Below, piece by piece: positions 1 to 9,000 of a stretch of 64,000 nucleotides of DNA. The notes beneath the pieces were generated by a model. The model was not told where the DNA came from, did no database searches, and saw only the letters and a program-made list of their open reading frames with translations. Within the stretch, counting starts at the first letter, position 1. Every line of letters begins with the position of its first letter. Origin of the DNA: Allosphingosinicella deserti. Lineage in GTDB: Bacteria > Pseudomonadota > Alphaproteobacteria > Sphingomonadales > Sphingomonadaceae. The stretch spans positions 310,001 to 374,000 of the forward strand of contig NZ_PXYI01000005.1 in assembly GCF_003012735.1 (NCBI RefSeq). The letters are read 5' to 3'. The position numbers and the translations under genes are program-made.

Positions 1-1174
1 CCGCCGACCAGCGGGCCTGCTGCTCGGCGCGCTTCTGATCGCTGATGTCGCGCGCGGTTACGAGCAGCCGTGGCAGCGTCGGCGCGGTGTCCACCGGCGT
101 GACGATCACGTCCCAATAGCGTGCCGCCGGATGCTCCACCGTGAAGCGGATTTTCTCACCAGCCGGCAGCGCCCGGGCGGCCGCGCGCCAGGCGCTCCGA
201 CGCACCTGATAGGTCGCCAGATCGGACCAATGCGCGCCGAGCGGCGAACGCCGCCCGGGGACGCCGAGCGCCGCTTCGGCGACGTCGTTGCAGAACGTCA
301 CGCGCCCGCTGCCGTCGAGCAGCAGCAGCGCGTCGGGTGCCGCGACCAGCAGGCGCGAGGCGAAATCGCGTGCGGAGGCGGCCTCCTCGACTGCGAGCAC
401 CTGCTCGTGGATATCGGTGCACGTGCCGTACCAGCGGCGGATCGCCCCGGTCTCGTCCCGCTCCGGTAGCGCCCGGCTCAACACCCAGCGAAACTCGCCC
501 GATCGGTGGATCAGGCGGTAGCGGGCCTGGTAGGGCGCCCCGGACTCGAGACTCCGCGTCCACATGTCGCGTGCATCTTCGCGATCGTCCGGGTGGAGGA
601 GATCGAGCCGAAGGATGCTTTCGTCATCGGCCAGGCGCCCGGTGAAATCGACCCATCGCTCGTTGTAGAAGGCTTCGCGCCCGTCCGGCGACACCGACCA
701 CGCCATCTGGGGAATGGTGTCGAGCATCTTGCGCCACTGGGCGGAGACCGTGCGCTCGAGATCCTCGGCCTGCTTGGCCGCGGTGACGTCGCTGATGATC
801 CCTTCCAGGAAGATCGGCTGGTCGTCGGCATCGCGCACCGCATGGCCCTGCTCGGCAACCCAGCGCAGCGTGCCGTCGCGGTGCCGGATCGGATAGGTGA
901 TCGCAAAGCGGGTGCGGGCTTCGAGCGCCTGGTCGACCGCCGCTTCGACGTCCGGAAGATGCTCCGGTAGGATGAGATTCGCCCAGCCGCTTCCGTCGAG
1001 GCTCTCGCGGTCATAGCCGGTCAGCGCCTCGCCGCCTTCGCTCAGAAACGAGAAGCGCCAGGGCGCGCGAAGCTCGCTGCGATAGAAAAGTCCGTTCAGG
1101 CAGGTGAGGATGCTGTGAAAGGAACGCGCATCGTCGCGTTCGCCGAGGATGGCCGTGAACGTGTCCGCCGTCAT
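1..1174 (-). CDS. Multi-PAS sensor protein, C-terminus beyond window
   Basis: The frame is open from an ATG at 1174 to the left edge, so only about 391 N-terminal residues are present. Three successive PAS units can be read: the first around residues 15-130, with the PAC-type ending DGTLRWVAEQGHAVRD and IISDVTAAKQAEDL; the second around 140-260, starting WRKMLDTIPQMAWSV and ending WYGTCTDIHEQ; the third around 275-385, ending VTARDISDQKRAEQQ. No signal peptide or membrane segment is seen, so a cytoplasmic sensor is likely. The missing part should carry the output domain; in sphingomonads such proteins are commonly histidine kinases (often the HWE type), but a GGDEF output is equally possible. 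The PAS assignment is strong, the output unknown. Confidence 0.8.
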   Translation of the reverse strand, partial: MTADTFTAILGERDDARSFHSILTCLNGLFYRSELRAPWRFSFLSEGGEALTGYDRESLDGSGWANLILPEHLPDVEAAVDQALEARTRFAITYPIRHRDGTLRWVAEQGHAVRDADDQPIFLEGIISDVTAAKQAEDLERTVSAQWRKMLDTIPQMAWSVSPDGREAFYNERWVDFTGRLADDESILRLDLLHPDDREDARDMWTRSLESGAPYQARYRLIHRSGEFRWVLSRALPERDETGAIRRWYGTCTDIHEQVLAVEEAASARDFASRLLVAAPDALLLLDGSGRVTFCNDVAEAALGVPGRRSPLGAHWSDLATYQVRRSAWRAAARALPAGEKIRFTVEHPAARYWDVIVTPVDTAPTLPRLLVTARDISDQKRAEQQARWSA

Positions 1175-1311
1175 GGTCGCAAGATGTCCCCCGCCGTGAG
1201 CGCCCCGGCGCGCGCCAACCTGGCCATAACCCCGGTTAAGCTGCGAAGCCTCTACCGTGTGGTTACGTAATCCTACGATAGGCCTGGAAAGCAGGCCGAC
1301 GACATTGCGGT

Positions 1312-2835
1312 TCAGGCTGTCCGCAGCGTCTCCAGGAAGTGGATCGTGGCGCGTTCCAGGTGGCTTGCGCTCTCGTTCAATCTTTCGGCGGAGCCGTTGA
1401 CGAGATCCGCCAGCCGCTCCGCCGAGTGGGCCGTCGCGGCAACCTCTTCGACCTCGCTGGCTATGGCGGCGGCGCTCGCGGCCGCTTCCGCAGCGCTTGC
1501 ATTCAGCCGCTGGGTCGTCTCCTGCTGCTCGGCAACGGCTGCACGGATGATCTCCGCGGCGGCGCCGAGCTGGTCCACGACTCCGACGATCTCTACGAGC
1601 GCCTGTTCGACGTTCGAGGCACCGGCGCCGACGCTCCCGACAAGGTCCCTGATCTCGGCCGTGGCATGGCGCGACTGGTTCGCCAATTGCTTCACCTCCG
1701 ACGCCACCACGGCGAAGCCCGCGCCTGCCGAGCCCGCCCGGGCTGCCTCGATCGCCGCATTCAGCGCAAGGAGATTGGTGTTCTTGGCGACCGTGGCGAT
1801 CTGCTCGGCAAAGCTGTCGATATCGTTGACCCGCTCCGACAGATCATGAAGCGCAGTTTCGCCCGCCGACGTTCGGGCGTGGGCGCCGAGGCTGAGCCGC
1901 GTCTGGTGGCCGGCATTGGCCGCGATCTGCTCGATCGATCTGGCGAGGCTCGTCGATCGCTCGGCCATGTCGCGAACCGCTAGCGACGACTGACCCGCGC
2001 CGGCGGCGACGCTGGCAGCCTTGCGCTGGCCCTGCCGTGCAAGATCGACGAGCGTGCCCGCAGTGTTCTGGAGCTCGCCGGCCGCCGATCCGACTGCCCT
2101 GACGATGCCCGATACCGAAGTCTCGAACTCCGCGGCGATGCGCCGCATGTCCGCTGCGCGCGCGGCTTCGGCGATGCGTTGGCCGTCTTCCCGGCGCTTG
2201 CGCTCCGCCGCGGCGACGGCCTCCGATGCCTGTGCGCGGGCAAGGGCGGCCTCGGCGTTGCGCCGTGCCTCGGCAGCGCTCTCCGCCAGCCGCTCGCTGC
2301 GCGCCCGGCTTTCCACCTGGCTGGCGACGAGCATGCCGAGGCGGGAGGTGACCTGGGCGAGAACCAGGAACTGGAGAGCGACGGCGAGGGCGTGGACGAG
2401 GATGCGGCCGACAGCGCCGGACCCGGTGAACGCCCATTCGGGCGAGAATAGCGACGCGAGGACATGATGAACGGCGACGATGATCGAGGCGACTCCGATC
2501 GGGCGCCAGTCGCAGAGCAACGTGAGGGCGGCCAGGCACACGAAGAAGTACATGTGCATGTCCATCTGCCATGCGCTTCCCCGCAGCAGGAACACCAATA
2601 TGGCCGGCTGCAGCGCGGCCATGACGCCGACGCCGATCCGCGATTCGCCGTCATATTTGTTCTGCAACGCGTCGCGGCAGACCGGAATGTTGATCAGGGC
2701 GGAGACGATCAGCGCCACATGCCCGTCGGCCAGGCCGAAGAGGGGGATGATCAACGCGAAAACCGCCGTGCACAGGCAGCCGCAGAGCGCCAGCAGGCGC
2801 ACGCCGCGGCGGCGGAGATCGTCGAGCTCAGCCAC
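1312..2835 (-). CDS. Methyl-accepting chemotaxis protein with six-TM sensor region
   Basis: 507 residues. The first ~165 residues are a compact bundle of about six hydrophobic segments (near 12-34, 38-53, 68-85, 92-108, 112-128 and 142-165) with no sizeable periplasmic loop. A long Ala/Arg-rich coiled coil follows (170-240), then a cytoplasmic signalling domain whose conserved tip ([17 protein letters not shown], residues 352-368) is the hallmark of chemoreceptors. There is no recognisable HAMP domain. It should signal to CheA/CheW from the inner membrane; the lack of a periplasmic domain suggests it senses something in or at the membrane, such as redox or energy state (inference). The start is GTG and overlaps the end of the upstream 110-residue gene by 8 bases, indicating translational coupling. 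Confidence 0.92.
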   Translation of the reverse strand: MAELDDLRRRGVRLLALCGCLCTAVFALIIPLFGLADGHVALIVSALINIPVCRDALQNKYDGESRIGVGVMAALQPAILVFLLRGSAWQMDMHMYFFVCLAALTLLCDWRPIGVASIIVAVHHVLASLFSPEWAFTGSGAVGRILVHALAVALQFLVLAQVTSRLGMLVASQVESRARSERLAESAAEARRNAEAALARAQASEAVAAAERKRREDGQRIAEAARAADMRRIAAEFETSVSGIVRAVGSAAGELQNTAGTLVDLARQGQRKAASVAAGAGQSSLAVRDMAERSTSLARSIEQIAANAGHQTRLSLGAHARTSAGETALHDLSERVNDIDSFAEQIATVAKNTNLLALNAAIEAARAGSAGAGFAVVASEVKQLANQSRHATAEIRDLVGSVGAGASNVEQALVEIVGVVDQLGAAAEIIRAAVAEQQETTQRLNASAAEAAASAAAIASEVEEVAATAHSAERLADLVNGSAERLNESASHLERATIHFLETLRTA

Positions 2836-3160
2836 GCGCCGGACTTCCCGCCAACGGACTGCACCCAGAAGCGCGCGCCGCCACGATGATCACCGAGCGG
2901 CTCGCCAGAGCCTGTGCGACATCGCTGCGGCGTCCTTCGACGATGATGGAGCCGGGCAGCGGACCGGTGTCGATGATGCGCGCACCTCCGCCGATCGCGT
3001 TCCGCACCAGCAGGCCCGCCGAGTCCGCCGAGAGCGGCACGAGCAGCAATCGCCCGGTCGCCGGCGGCCAGCCGATCAGCACCGCAAGCGCCGTGATCGG
3101 GATGAGGTGTTTGCCCGTACGCGCGGCACGGAGGCGGAACGTGGTGGGGAGACGGCGCAT
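2828..3160 (-). CDS. Small membrane-anchored protein coupled to chemoreceptor
   Basis: 110 residues. It has a basic N-terminus and one hydrophobic segment (residues 19-33, [15 protein letters not shown]), then a short globular tail containing [16 protein letters not shown] and [11 protein letters not shown]. The sequence has normal coding character and its stop lies within the first codons of the chemoreceptor gene (8-base overlap), which supports it as a real gene in a two-gene operon. The segment can be read as a signal anchor or an uncleaved signal peptide, placing the tail in the periplasm. I recall similar short proteins in sphingomonads but know of no assigned function. It may modulate the receptor, whose own periplasmic part is almost absent (inference). 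Confidence 0.65.
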   Translation of the reverse strand: MRRLPTTFRLRAARTGKHLIPITALAVLIGWPPATGRLLLVPLSADSAGLLVRNAIGGGARIIDTGPLPGSIIVEGRRSDVAQALASRSVIIVAARASGCSPLAGSPARG

Positions 3161-3443
3161 CGCGCCGCCCCTAGCCAGGGGATGGTGAAGACGAAGTTAA
3201 GCTTGATCGTTCAGGGACCGGGCGATCCGGCGATCAAGAGGGCGCGGATCCGCGTTTCGTGATCGGACGAACGCATTCCGCGCCAGTCAACATGCGGAAA
3301 ACCAAAGGGAAAGCAAATCCAGTTGTGGTACGGCGAACTGGAATCTGGTCTCAGCACGACGCGTAGCACTTTGACCATGTTGCCGGATCGTCCGTGATAA
3401 CCTAAACGATCTTCACCATCAGCTTCTCGGGGGGGAAGACGTT

Positions 3444-3746
3444 TTGCACGCCGATCTGGAGCGCCGCTCGGGCGCTCGAATAGCCACGCGGATGAAGGCC
3501 GGCTTCCGGCCTCTGGGCGCGTCCGCCTGGCGGGTGGACGTTCTCGATCTCTGCGAGACGGGGTGCGCCGTGACTCCTGCCTATCACCCGAAGATCGACG
3601 AGATCGTCTGGATTCGCTTCCCAGGCCTCGAAAGCTGGGAGGCAAGGATCCGGTGGGTGGCAGGCGACAAGGCCGGGCTCGAATTCGAGCGTCCGCTCCA
3701 TGCCGCCGTTCTTGCCAACCTGCTCAGCCAGGCGTCCCCGGGGTGA
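3444..3746 (+). CDS. PilZ domain protein
   Basis: 100 residues, single domain. The arginine motif typical of PilZ is present as ERRSGARIATR (residues 6-16). The second motif, usually DxSxxG, is present as DLCETG, with Cys in place of Ser. The family binds cyclic di-GMP and controls motility, surface polysaccharide or enzyme activity. The TTG start is chosen because it follows a G-rich ribosome-binding stretch (about 3430-3435) and because the next in-frame ATG at 3492 would remove the arginine motif. It stands alone, divergent from the chemoreceptor pair and convergent with the oxidase gene. Whether the Cys change weakens c-di-GMP binding cannot be told from sequence. Confidence 0.8.
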   Translation: MHADLERRSGARIATRMKAGFRPLGASAWRVDVLDLCETGCAVTPAYHPKIDEIVWIRFPGLESWEARIRWVAGDKAGLEFERPLHAAVLANLLSQASPG

Positions 3747-3753
3747 GTGCGAA

Positions 3754-3785
3754 GGGAGCGAGCGCCGAATGCGGCACCCGCTCCC
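3754..3785. terminator. Possible bidirectional hairpin between PilZ and oxidase genes
   Basis: Arms GGGAGCG (3754-3760) and CGCTCCC (3779-3785) can pair across an 18-base loop that could itself fold. It lies between two convergent genes. There is no T-run on either side, so termination is only a possibility. Confidence 0.35.
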
Positions 3786-3831
3786 CTGACGATCTGCCGG
3801 ACAAGCCGGGCAACCGGCCCGCGCCTGTTGC

Positions 3832-4521
3832 TCAGGCCGCCTGCTTCCAGGTCGGCTCGAGGGCATTGTGGGGCGGGCAGGGGGCGACATCGCCCTGGGG
3901 CAATCCGCCGAGTTCGTTGGCGAAACCGTGATTGACGTCGCGGTGATGGGCTTCGTCGGCACGCACGACCAGAACGACGTCGCGGAGGGTCGCCGTGTCC
4001 GGCAGATTCCAGTAGCGCCTGGCGATCGCCGGCGCCGGAACGTTGTCGGATCGGCCTTCGTCGATCTCGGCGAGGTAATGGGTGTAGCTGATCACCGCTT
4101 CCTCCTCGAAATAGCCGACGACGCGGTGCGCGGTCTTGGCGCTGACCAAATAGAGGGCGAAGAAGCAGAGATAGAAGACCCACTGCACGCCGATGATGAC
4201 CGCGCGCTCGAACAGGGTCGGCTTGGAAATCTCGATGAACGTCATAAGGTGCATGCGCTCATTCTCGGCCTCGTCCATCAAGGTCTTGATCCAGCCCTTG
4301 TCGTCGCACATCCGGCGCAGGCAGGCGAGATGGTTGATCGTCGCGCCGACCATGCCGGGAACTGCGGCGACCGTCTCGAGCACGACCGCGCGGTGGCCGT
4401 AGCGCTCGGCGAAGAAGGTATCGGCGCACCAGCGCAGCGCCTTGGTGAAGCCGTAGGCAATGCGGTCGGAGAGGCCGGCGGGACGATGGTGGACGGCAAG
4501 GTCAACGAACGGGGCGGTCAT
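3832..4521 (-). CDS. aox: Alternative (cyanide-insensitive) ubiquinol oxidase
   Basis: 229 residues, close to the size of bacterial alternative oxidases. The di-iron ligands can be read: E49 in [11 protein letters not shown]88 and H91 in [10 protein letters not shown], the EEE at 139-141 in [10 protein letters not shown], and E190 and H193 in [11 protein letters not shown]. Two hydrophobic helices (about 48-66 and 104-126) fit the monotopic membrane insertion of the family. The enzyme oxidises ubiquinol and reduces O2 to water without pumping protons, bypassing the cytochrome oxidases; it is typically induced under nitric oxide, cyanide or redox stress. A ribosome site AGGAG lies upstream of the ATG. 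The LuxR-type gene upstream is on the same strand, 171 bases away. Confidence 0.95.
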   Translation of the reverse strand: MTAPFVDLAVHHRPAGLSDRIAYGFTKALRWCADTFFAERYGHRAVVLETVAAVPGMVGATINHLACLRRMCDDKGWIKTLMDEAENERMHLMTFIEISKPTLFERAVIIGVQWVFYLCFFALYLVSAKTAHRVVGYFEEEAVISYTHYLAEIDEGRSDNVPAPAIARRYWNLPDTATLRDVVLVVRADEAHHRDVNHGFANELGGLPQGDVAPCPPHNALEPTWKQAA

Positions 4522-4692
4522 CGGGAAACTCCTGCTTCATCAGTCTTGATCGATGGAGCGGAGGTACGCCGAAGATTCAGGGGCGGGTATGAGGAATATC
4601 CCGTAGACAAAGTGTCCGACGACCGGTCGGGCACGAGGCTGATCGAGGTGTCCCAGGTCGGCTACCGAACCCTGCGGTTTCGCAAGGCAGAT

Positions 4693-5802
4693 CTAGGCCT
4701 GGAACAGCGTCCCCAACTTGGCAACCAGTTCGGTTTCCCTCTGCACGGACATCTTCGTGAAGACGGCTTTGAGCTGGAACTTCACGGTATCGATCGAGAC
4801 GCCGCGGATCTCCGCGATCTCGGCCCGGGAGCGTCCTTGACTCAGCAGCGACGCAACCCCTGCTTCGGATTCCGTCAACCGGAAGTCGGCGCGCAGCACG
4901 CTGGAAACCATCGATGGGTCATTGGCGCCGCCCCGGATCACCAGCATGTAGCGCGGCGCGACGTCGAGCGATCCGGTCATTCTCGGGATCCTGATCAGCT
5001 CGATCATCAACGGTATCTCGCCCGGTCTGCCGTGCAGGACGCGGCGGCTGCTCAAAGCGGTGAGATCATGCTCATCGGCGGTGATCAGTCCATCGATCAG
5101 GGTGCCGAGCGCACGATCGTCCGCAGGATCGCTCGCCGCCAGCATTCCATCCTGAACGCGGAGCCGGCCGGACCGAATGAACGGCTCCGCGCCCGCGCTC
5201 ACCTCAACGATCTGCCCACGGGCGTTCAGGAAGATGGCGGGGGTGCCGACGGCGTCCAGCGTGCCGCGCAGGATTGCGGCTTGTCTCGCTTCACTCCGCC
5301 TCTGCATCTGAACCGCACGTTCGACGGCCGGCAAAAGCCGCGCAAGGGATCCGCGATCCTCCTCCGGGCTGACGCCATCCTTGCGCGATCGAAGGATGGC
5401 CAGGCCGATCAGGTTGGAACCTTCCTGGCAGATGATCGCCTGAAAGCCCAAGGGGATGTCGAGCCGATCGACGAACGCCTCGTACGCCTCCAGACGGGGC
5501 GTTCGGGGCACGCGGGCATAATCGCGCTCGTCGACGATCTGGAATCGCTTCGCCCCTTGTGAAGCGTGCACCCTGTAGTTGCGATCGGGTAAGGCAAAGC
5601 GTTCGCGAACGAATTCCGAGCGAACGTCCTCGGTCATCAGCGAGCCGATATTGAACGGCACGGCTCCTCCTCCGATCCCGATCAGGTGCGCGGTCGACGA
5701 ATGGAGGTGCGACGCCAACGCATCGAGAGCGCCGATCCACTGCCCCGGATCGAGCGCGGCTTCCTCGAGCTTGCGAAGCACGCGATCTTCCGAATTTGTC
5801 AC
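4693..5802 (-). CDS. LuxR-type (C-terminal HTH) transcriptional regulator
   Basis: 369 residues. The C-terminal 65 residues form a LuxR/GerE helix-turn-helix: LTESEAGVASLLSQGRS, then AEIAEIRGVSIDTVKFQLK, then the KAVFTKMSVQRETELV tail. The N-terminal 300 residues look like a soluble sensor region (possibly PAS-like around 170-260), but I do not recognise a specific ligand-binding family, and it does not resemble an acyl-homoserine-lactone domain. There is no receiver domain. The start is GTG without a clear ribosome site. The gene is divergent from the giant autotransporter gene with 247 bases between them, which makes that gene its most obvious target (inference). The alternative oxidase gene follows on the same strand. 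Confidence 0.85.
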   Translation of the reverse strand: MTNSEDRVLRKLEEAALDPGQWIGALDALASHLHSSTAHLIGIGGGAVPFNIGSLMTEDVRSEFVRERFALPDRNYRVHASQGAKRFQIVDERDYARVPRTPRLEAYEAFVDRLDIPLGFQAIICQEGSNLIGLAILRSRKDGVSPEEDRGSLARLLPAVERAVQMQRRSEARQAAILRGTLDAVGTPAIFLNARGQIVEVSAGAEPFIRSGRLRVQDGMLAASDPADDRALGTLIDGLITADEHDLTALSSRRVLHGRPGEIPLMIELIRIPRMTGSLDVAPRYMLVIRGGANDPSMVSSVLRADFRLTESEAGVASLLSQGRSRAEIAEIRGVSIDTVKFQLKAVFTKMSVQRETELVAKLGTLFQA

Positions 5803-5913
5803 GTGTTTAGAAACGTTTTGCCCCCTCAGACGAGATTAGCGCTACCCGCATTGCGCGGCAAGATGCAGTTCGCTCGTCGCACACCGGCGATTCAGCAGCG
5901 CCAATGGCATCCC

Positions 5914-5925
5914 ACCCGATCGGGT
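5914..5925. promoter_or_regulatory. Palindrome ACCCGATCGGGT in LuxR/autotransporter intergenic region
   Basis: A perfect 12-base inverted repeat midway between the divergent LuxR-type gene and the autotransporter gene. It is GC-rich at the ends and symmetric, in the manner of a regulator binding site. A link to the LuxR-type protein is inference from position only. Confidence 0.35.
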
Positions 5926-6049
5926 AATATCAATTTGCAAAGGCTTGTTTAATCGGCATGGTCGAGAGGGGGGGTGTGTGGCGCGCGGCGCTGCGCATCG
6001 ATGCGTGGGGCACCCTTCGGACGTGTGAATACGAAACGAGGGGCTTTTC

Positions 6050-9000
6050 ATGAAGAATCTTTCCTACAAGGCGTCGCTGCGCGCGACGGCCGCCGTCACC
6101 GTGACGGCGACCGCGATGTTCGCGGCCGCTCCGGCGAGCGCGGCCTGCACCACCGACGCGAGCGTGGTGACCTGCGAGGGCGCGGGCAATTCGTCAGGAT
6201 CCATCAATTCCGGCCTCCAGTCGGTGACGACGTCGAACCTTTCGCTCATCATCGGGAACGCAGGCGCGGCGCCGGCCGTCGTTCGCGGAGGTTCTTTCAA
6301 CATCGGCGTTTCCGCCACGGCGAGCGAACGCAGCGGCATCGTGAACTACACCAATGACGGCCAGGTCGGCACGCCGGATGCCCGCGTCGGCATCTTCTAC
6401 CAGGGTGCCGGCGCGACAGCCAGTTCGAACACCATCGGGATGTCGAACACGGGCACGGTGACCGGAACCGTGGAGATCTTCAACGTCGGTGGCAATCTGA
6501 ACCTCACCAGCCCCGGTTCCATAGGCGGCAGCGTCGTGCTCCAGGCGCACGGCGTCGTTACGGCCGAGATTGGCGGCAATGTGGGAGCGCCGGCCAGCGG
6601 CAGCATGGCGGCGGCTCCGGCTGACGTGAGCGCATGGGGCCGCAGCGGCGCTTCCCTCTCGATCGGCGCTCTCGCCGGCAATGTGTTCGCGAGCGGCGGA
6701 GACTCGTTGTCGACCGCCAGTGGACCGACCACCGTCATTGTGGACGGGGTTTCGTCCACGACCAGTTCGTCGAGCTGGACCTACAATGCCGGGGACGCGA
6801 TGACGCGCGTCACGGCGGGCGGCATCGTTGGCAGCGTCTATGCAAATTCATACCGCGGCAATGCGGCAGTTGTGATGGATGGCACTGCCGGTACTGCCGC
6901 TAACCCTGCCTTCATCCAAGCCACCGGCAGCGCTGACGAAGTTACGATCCTGACACGCTCCACCTCGACCCTGGCCACGGGCGCGAGCACCTTCGAACAA
7001 GTGTCGACCCGGACGATGGTCGGCGGAGCGGCGGAGATCGAGATCGGCGGAAGTGCCATCGCATACGTGAGTGCGCAAGGCGTGACCGGCGCACGCGCGA
7101 CGATCGGCGGCGATATGCAGCGGGGTTCTGCGTCTGGTTCCGGCGGCGTGGGCGTCAGTGCATTGCAAGATGAGAGCACGACACGCTCTTTCTCGTCGTC
7201 GACTCCGACTGCGGACGGGTCCGTCGCTATTTCAGGATATACTTCCAGCGAGAGCCGGACTGGGGGTGAAGCCCGGATCGTGATCCAGGAAGGTGGAAGC
7301 GTCGCCAGCTATGCATCCGCAGGCGGGGCTGCCGGCTCGGCCGTGATCGTCAACGGCGCCTTGGGAAACCAAGCCATCCTTGCGACTGCGACGTCAGAGT
7401 CGATTGCGGTGAGTCGCCAGCAGAGCGAAACGAACCGCACCACCATCTCAGCGGCAGGCACCACCACCGAGCGCGAGTTTCTGGATGCGGTGTCTTCCAT
7501 CGGGGGGATTGCCGAGATCGCCGTCGGTGAGCCGGGCAGCGTCACCCGCTCGCTGAACGCCACAGGGGATAAGGGCGCCAAGGTGACAGTCGCTGGCGCG
7601 GCTGGTACGTCCGCTTCTTCTTCCAGAATCGAAGCGACATCGACTGCCATCGATCGCACCAGTCGCGATTTCTCGTCATTTTCGCTGCTGAACGGGGGCG
7701 GCGCAGCTTCGGTTACCGAGTATAGCTCCAGCGGAGTCGCCTCGGGTGGCGAGGCGGCAATTGCGATCGAGGAGGGCGCAAGCTTCACTGGTTCCGTCGC
7801 CGCAACCGGCCACGCGGGCGCGAAGGTGATCGTGGATGGCACCGCCGGCGATGCAGGCGCCTACACCACCATCACTGCCGCCTCCTACGGCTTCAATACT
7901 GCCTCGGCGGGCACCACCACCTCGTCACCGACCGAGTACCGCACTGCGAACAGCAGCAGCAGCGAAGCAGTTGGAGGATCCGCCTCGGTCGAGGTCGGCG
8001 GAACCGTTTTCGGGAATGTCGATGCAACCGGCCACGCCAGCGCGAACGTGAAGATTGCCGGAAACGTTCTTGGCAGAAAAACCTGGTGGGGCGGCCTTGA
8101 TGGCGGCGCGGTGTCCGCCACTTCTCTGGCGGCAGACACCAGCAGCAGCTCTTCTTCGCTGACCGACGCGAGCGGCTCGAGCAGCGAAAGCGCCTCGATG
8201 TCCGTGTCCGTCGGCGGAGCGGCCGCGATCGAGATCGGCGAAGGCGCCCTGGTTGAAGGCGCAGCATACGCCCAGGGCAATGCGGGTGCGTCGGTTGTGG
8301 TCGACGGTGCCGTTGGAACCGCGGATACGGCTTCGGGCGTGCGCGCGGTTGCGGGTGGGGTCGAAACCGAAAGCGCCTCTACCTCCCAGACCACCGGCAC
8401 GTACGGCAGCGAGAGGTACGTTTCCGAGACGTCCAGCCGCGCTTCGACAACCGTCACCGGTGGTCCGGCGTCCATCATCTTGGGCACTACCGGCAGCGTT
8501 GCCGGAAATGTTCAGGCCGAAGCCGGTGCCGGAGCCAGGATCGTCGTCAGCGGCACCGCTGGCCGCGATGGCCCTGCGGCCTTGGTAACCGCCACCTCCA
8601 GCGCCTCGAACAGCAAATCGAATAATGCGTCGACGACAATTTATTCCGTCTACAATCCGATCGGCAGTTCGTATTTGAACGAGAGCGCCGTGCAAGCGGC
8701 TGGCGGCTTGGCGGAGATCGAAGTCGCGAGCACCGGAGTCGTGAGCGGCGTCGTGCGCGCGAGCGGCGATGGCGGGGCGACTGCGATCATCGCTGGCAAG
8801 GTGCTTCGCAGCGCTCCTGCGTGGGAGAGCGGCGTATGGGCATCGTCTCTCGCCCAAGATCGCACCACGCGAACGGACTCCGAATACGGTTCGAATGGAT
8901 CCCGTTATGAGGATTTGTCCACTTCCGCCTCCGTTGGCGGCAACGCTGCGGTTGAAATCGCCGAAGGTGCGGTCGTAGAAGGCCGGGTCGGCGCCGAAGC

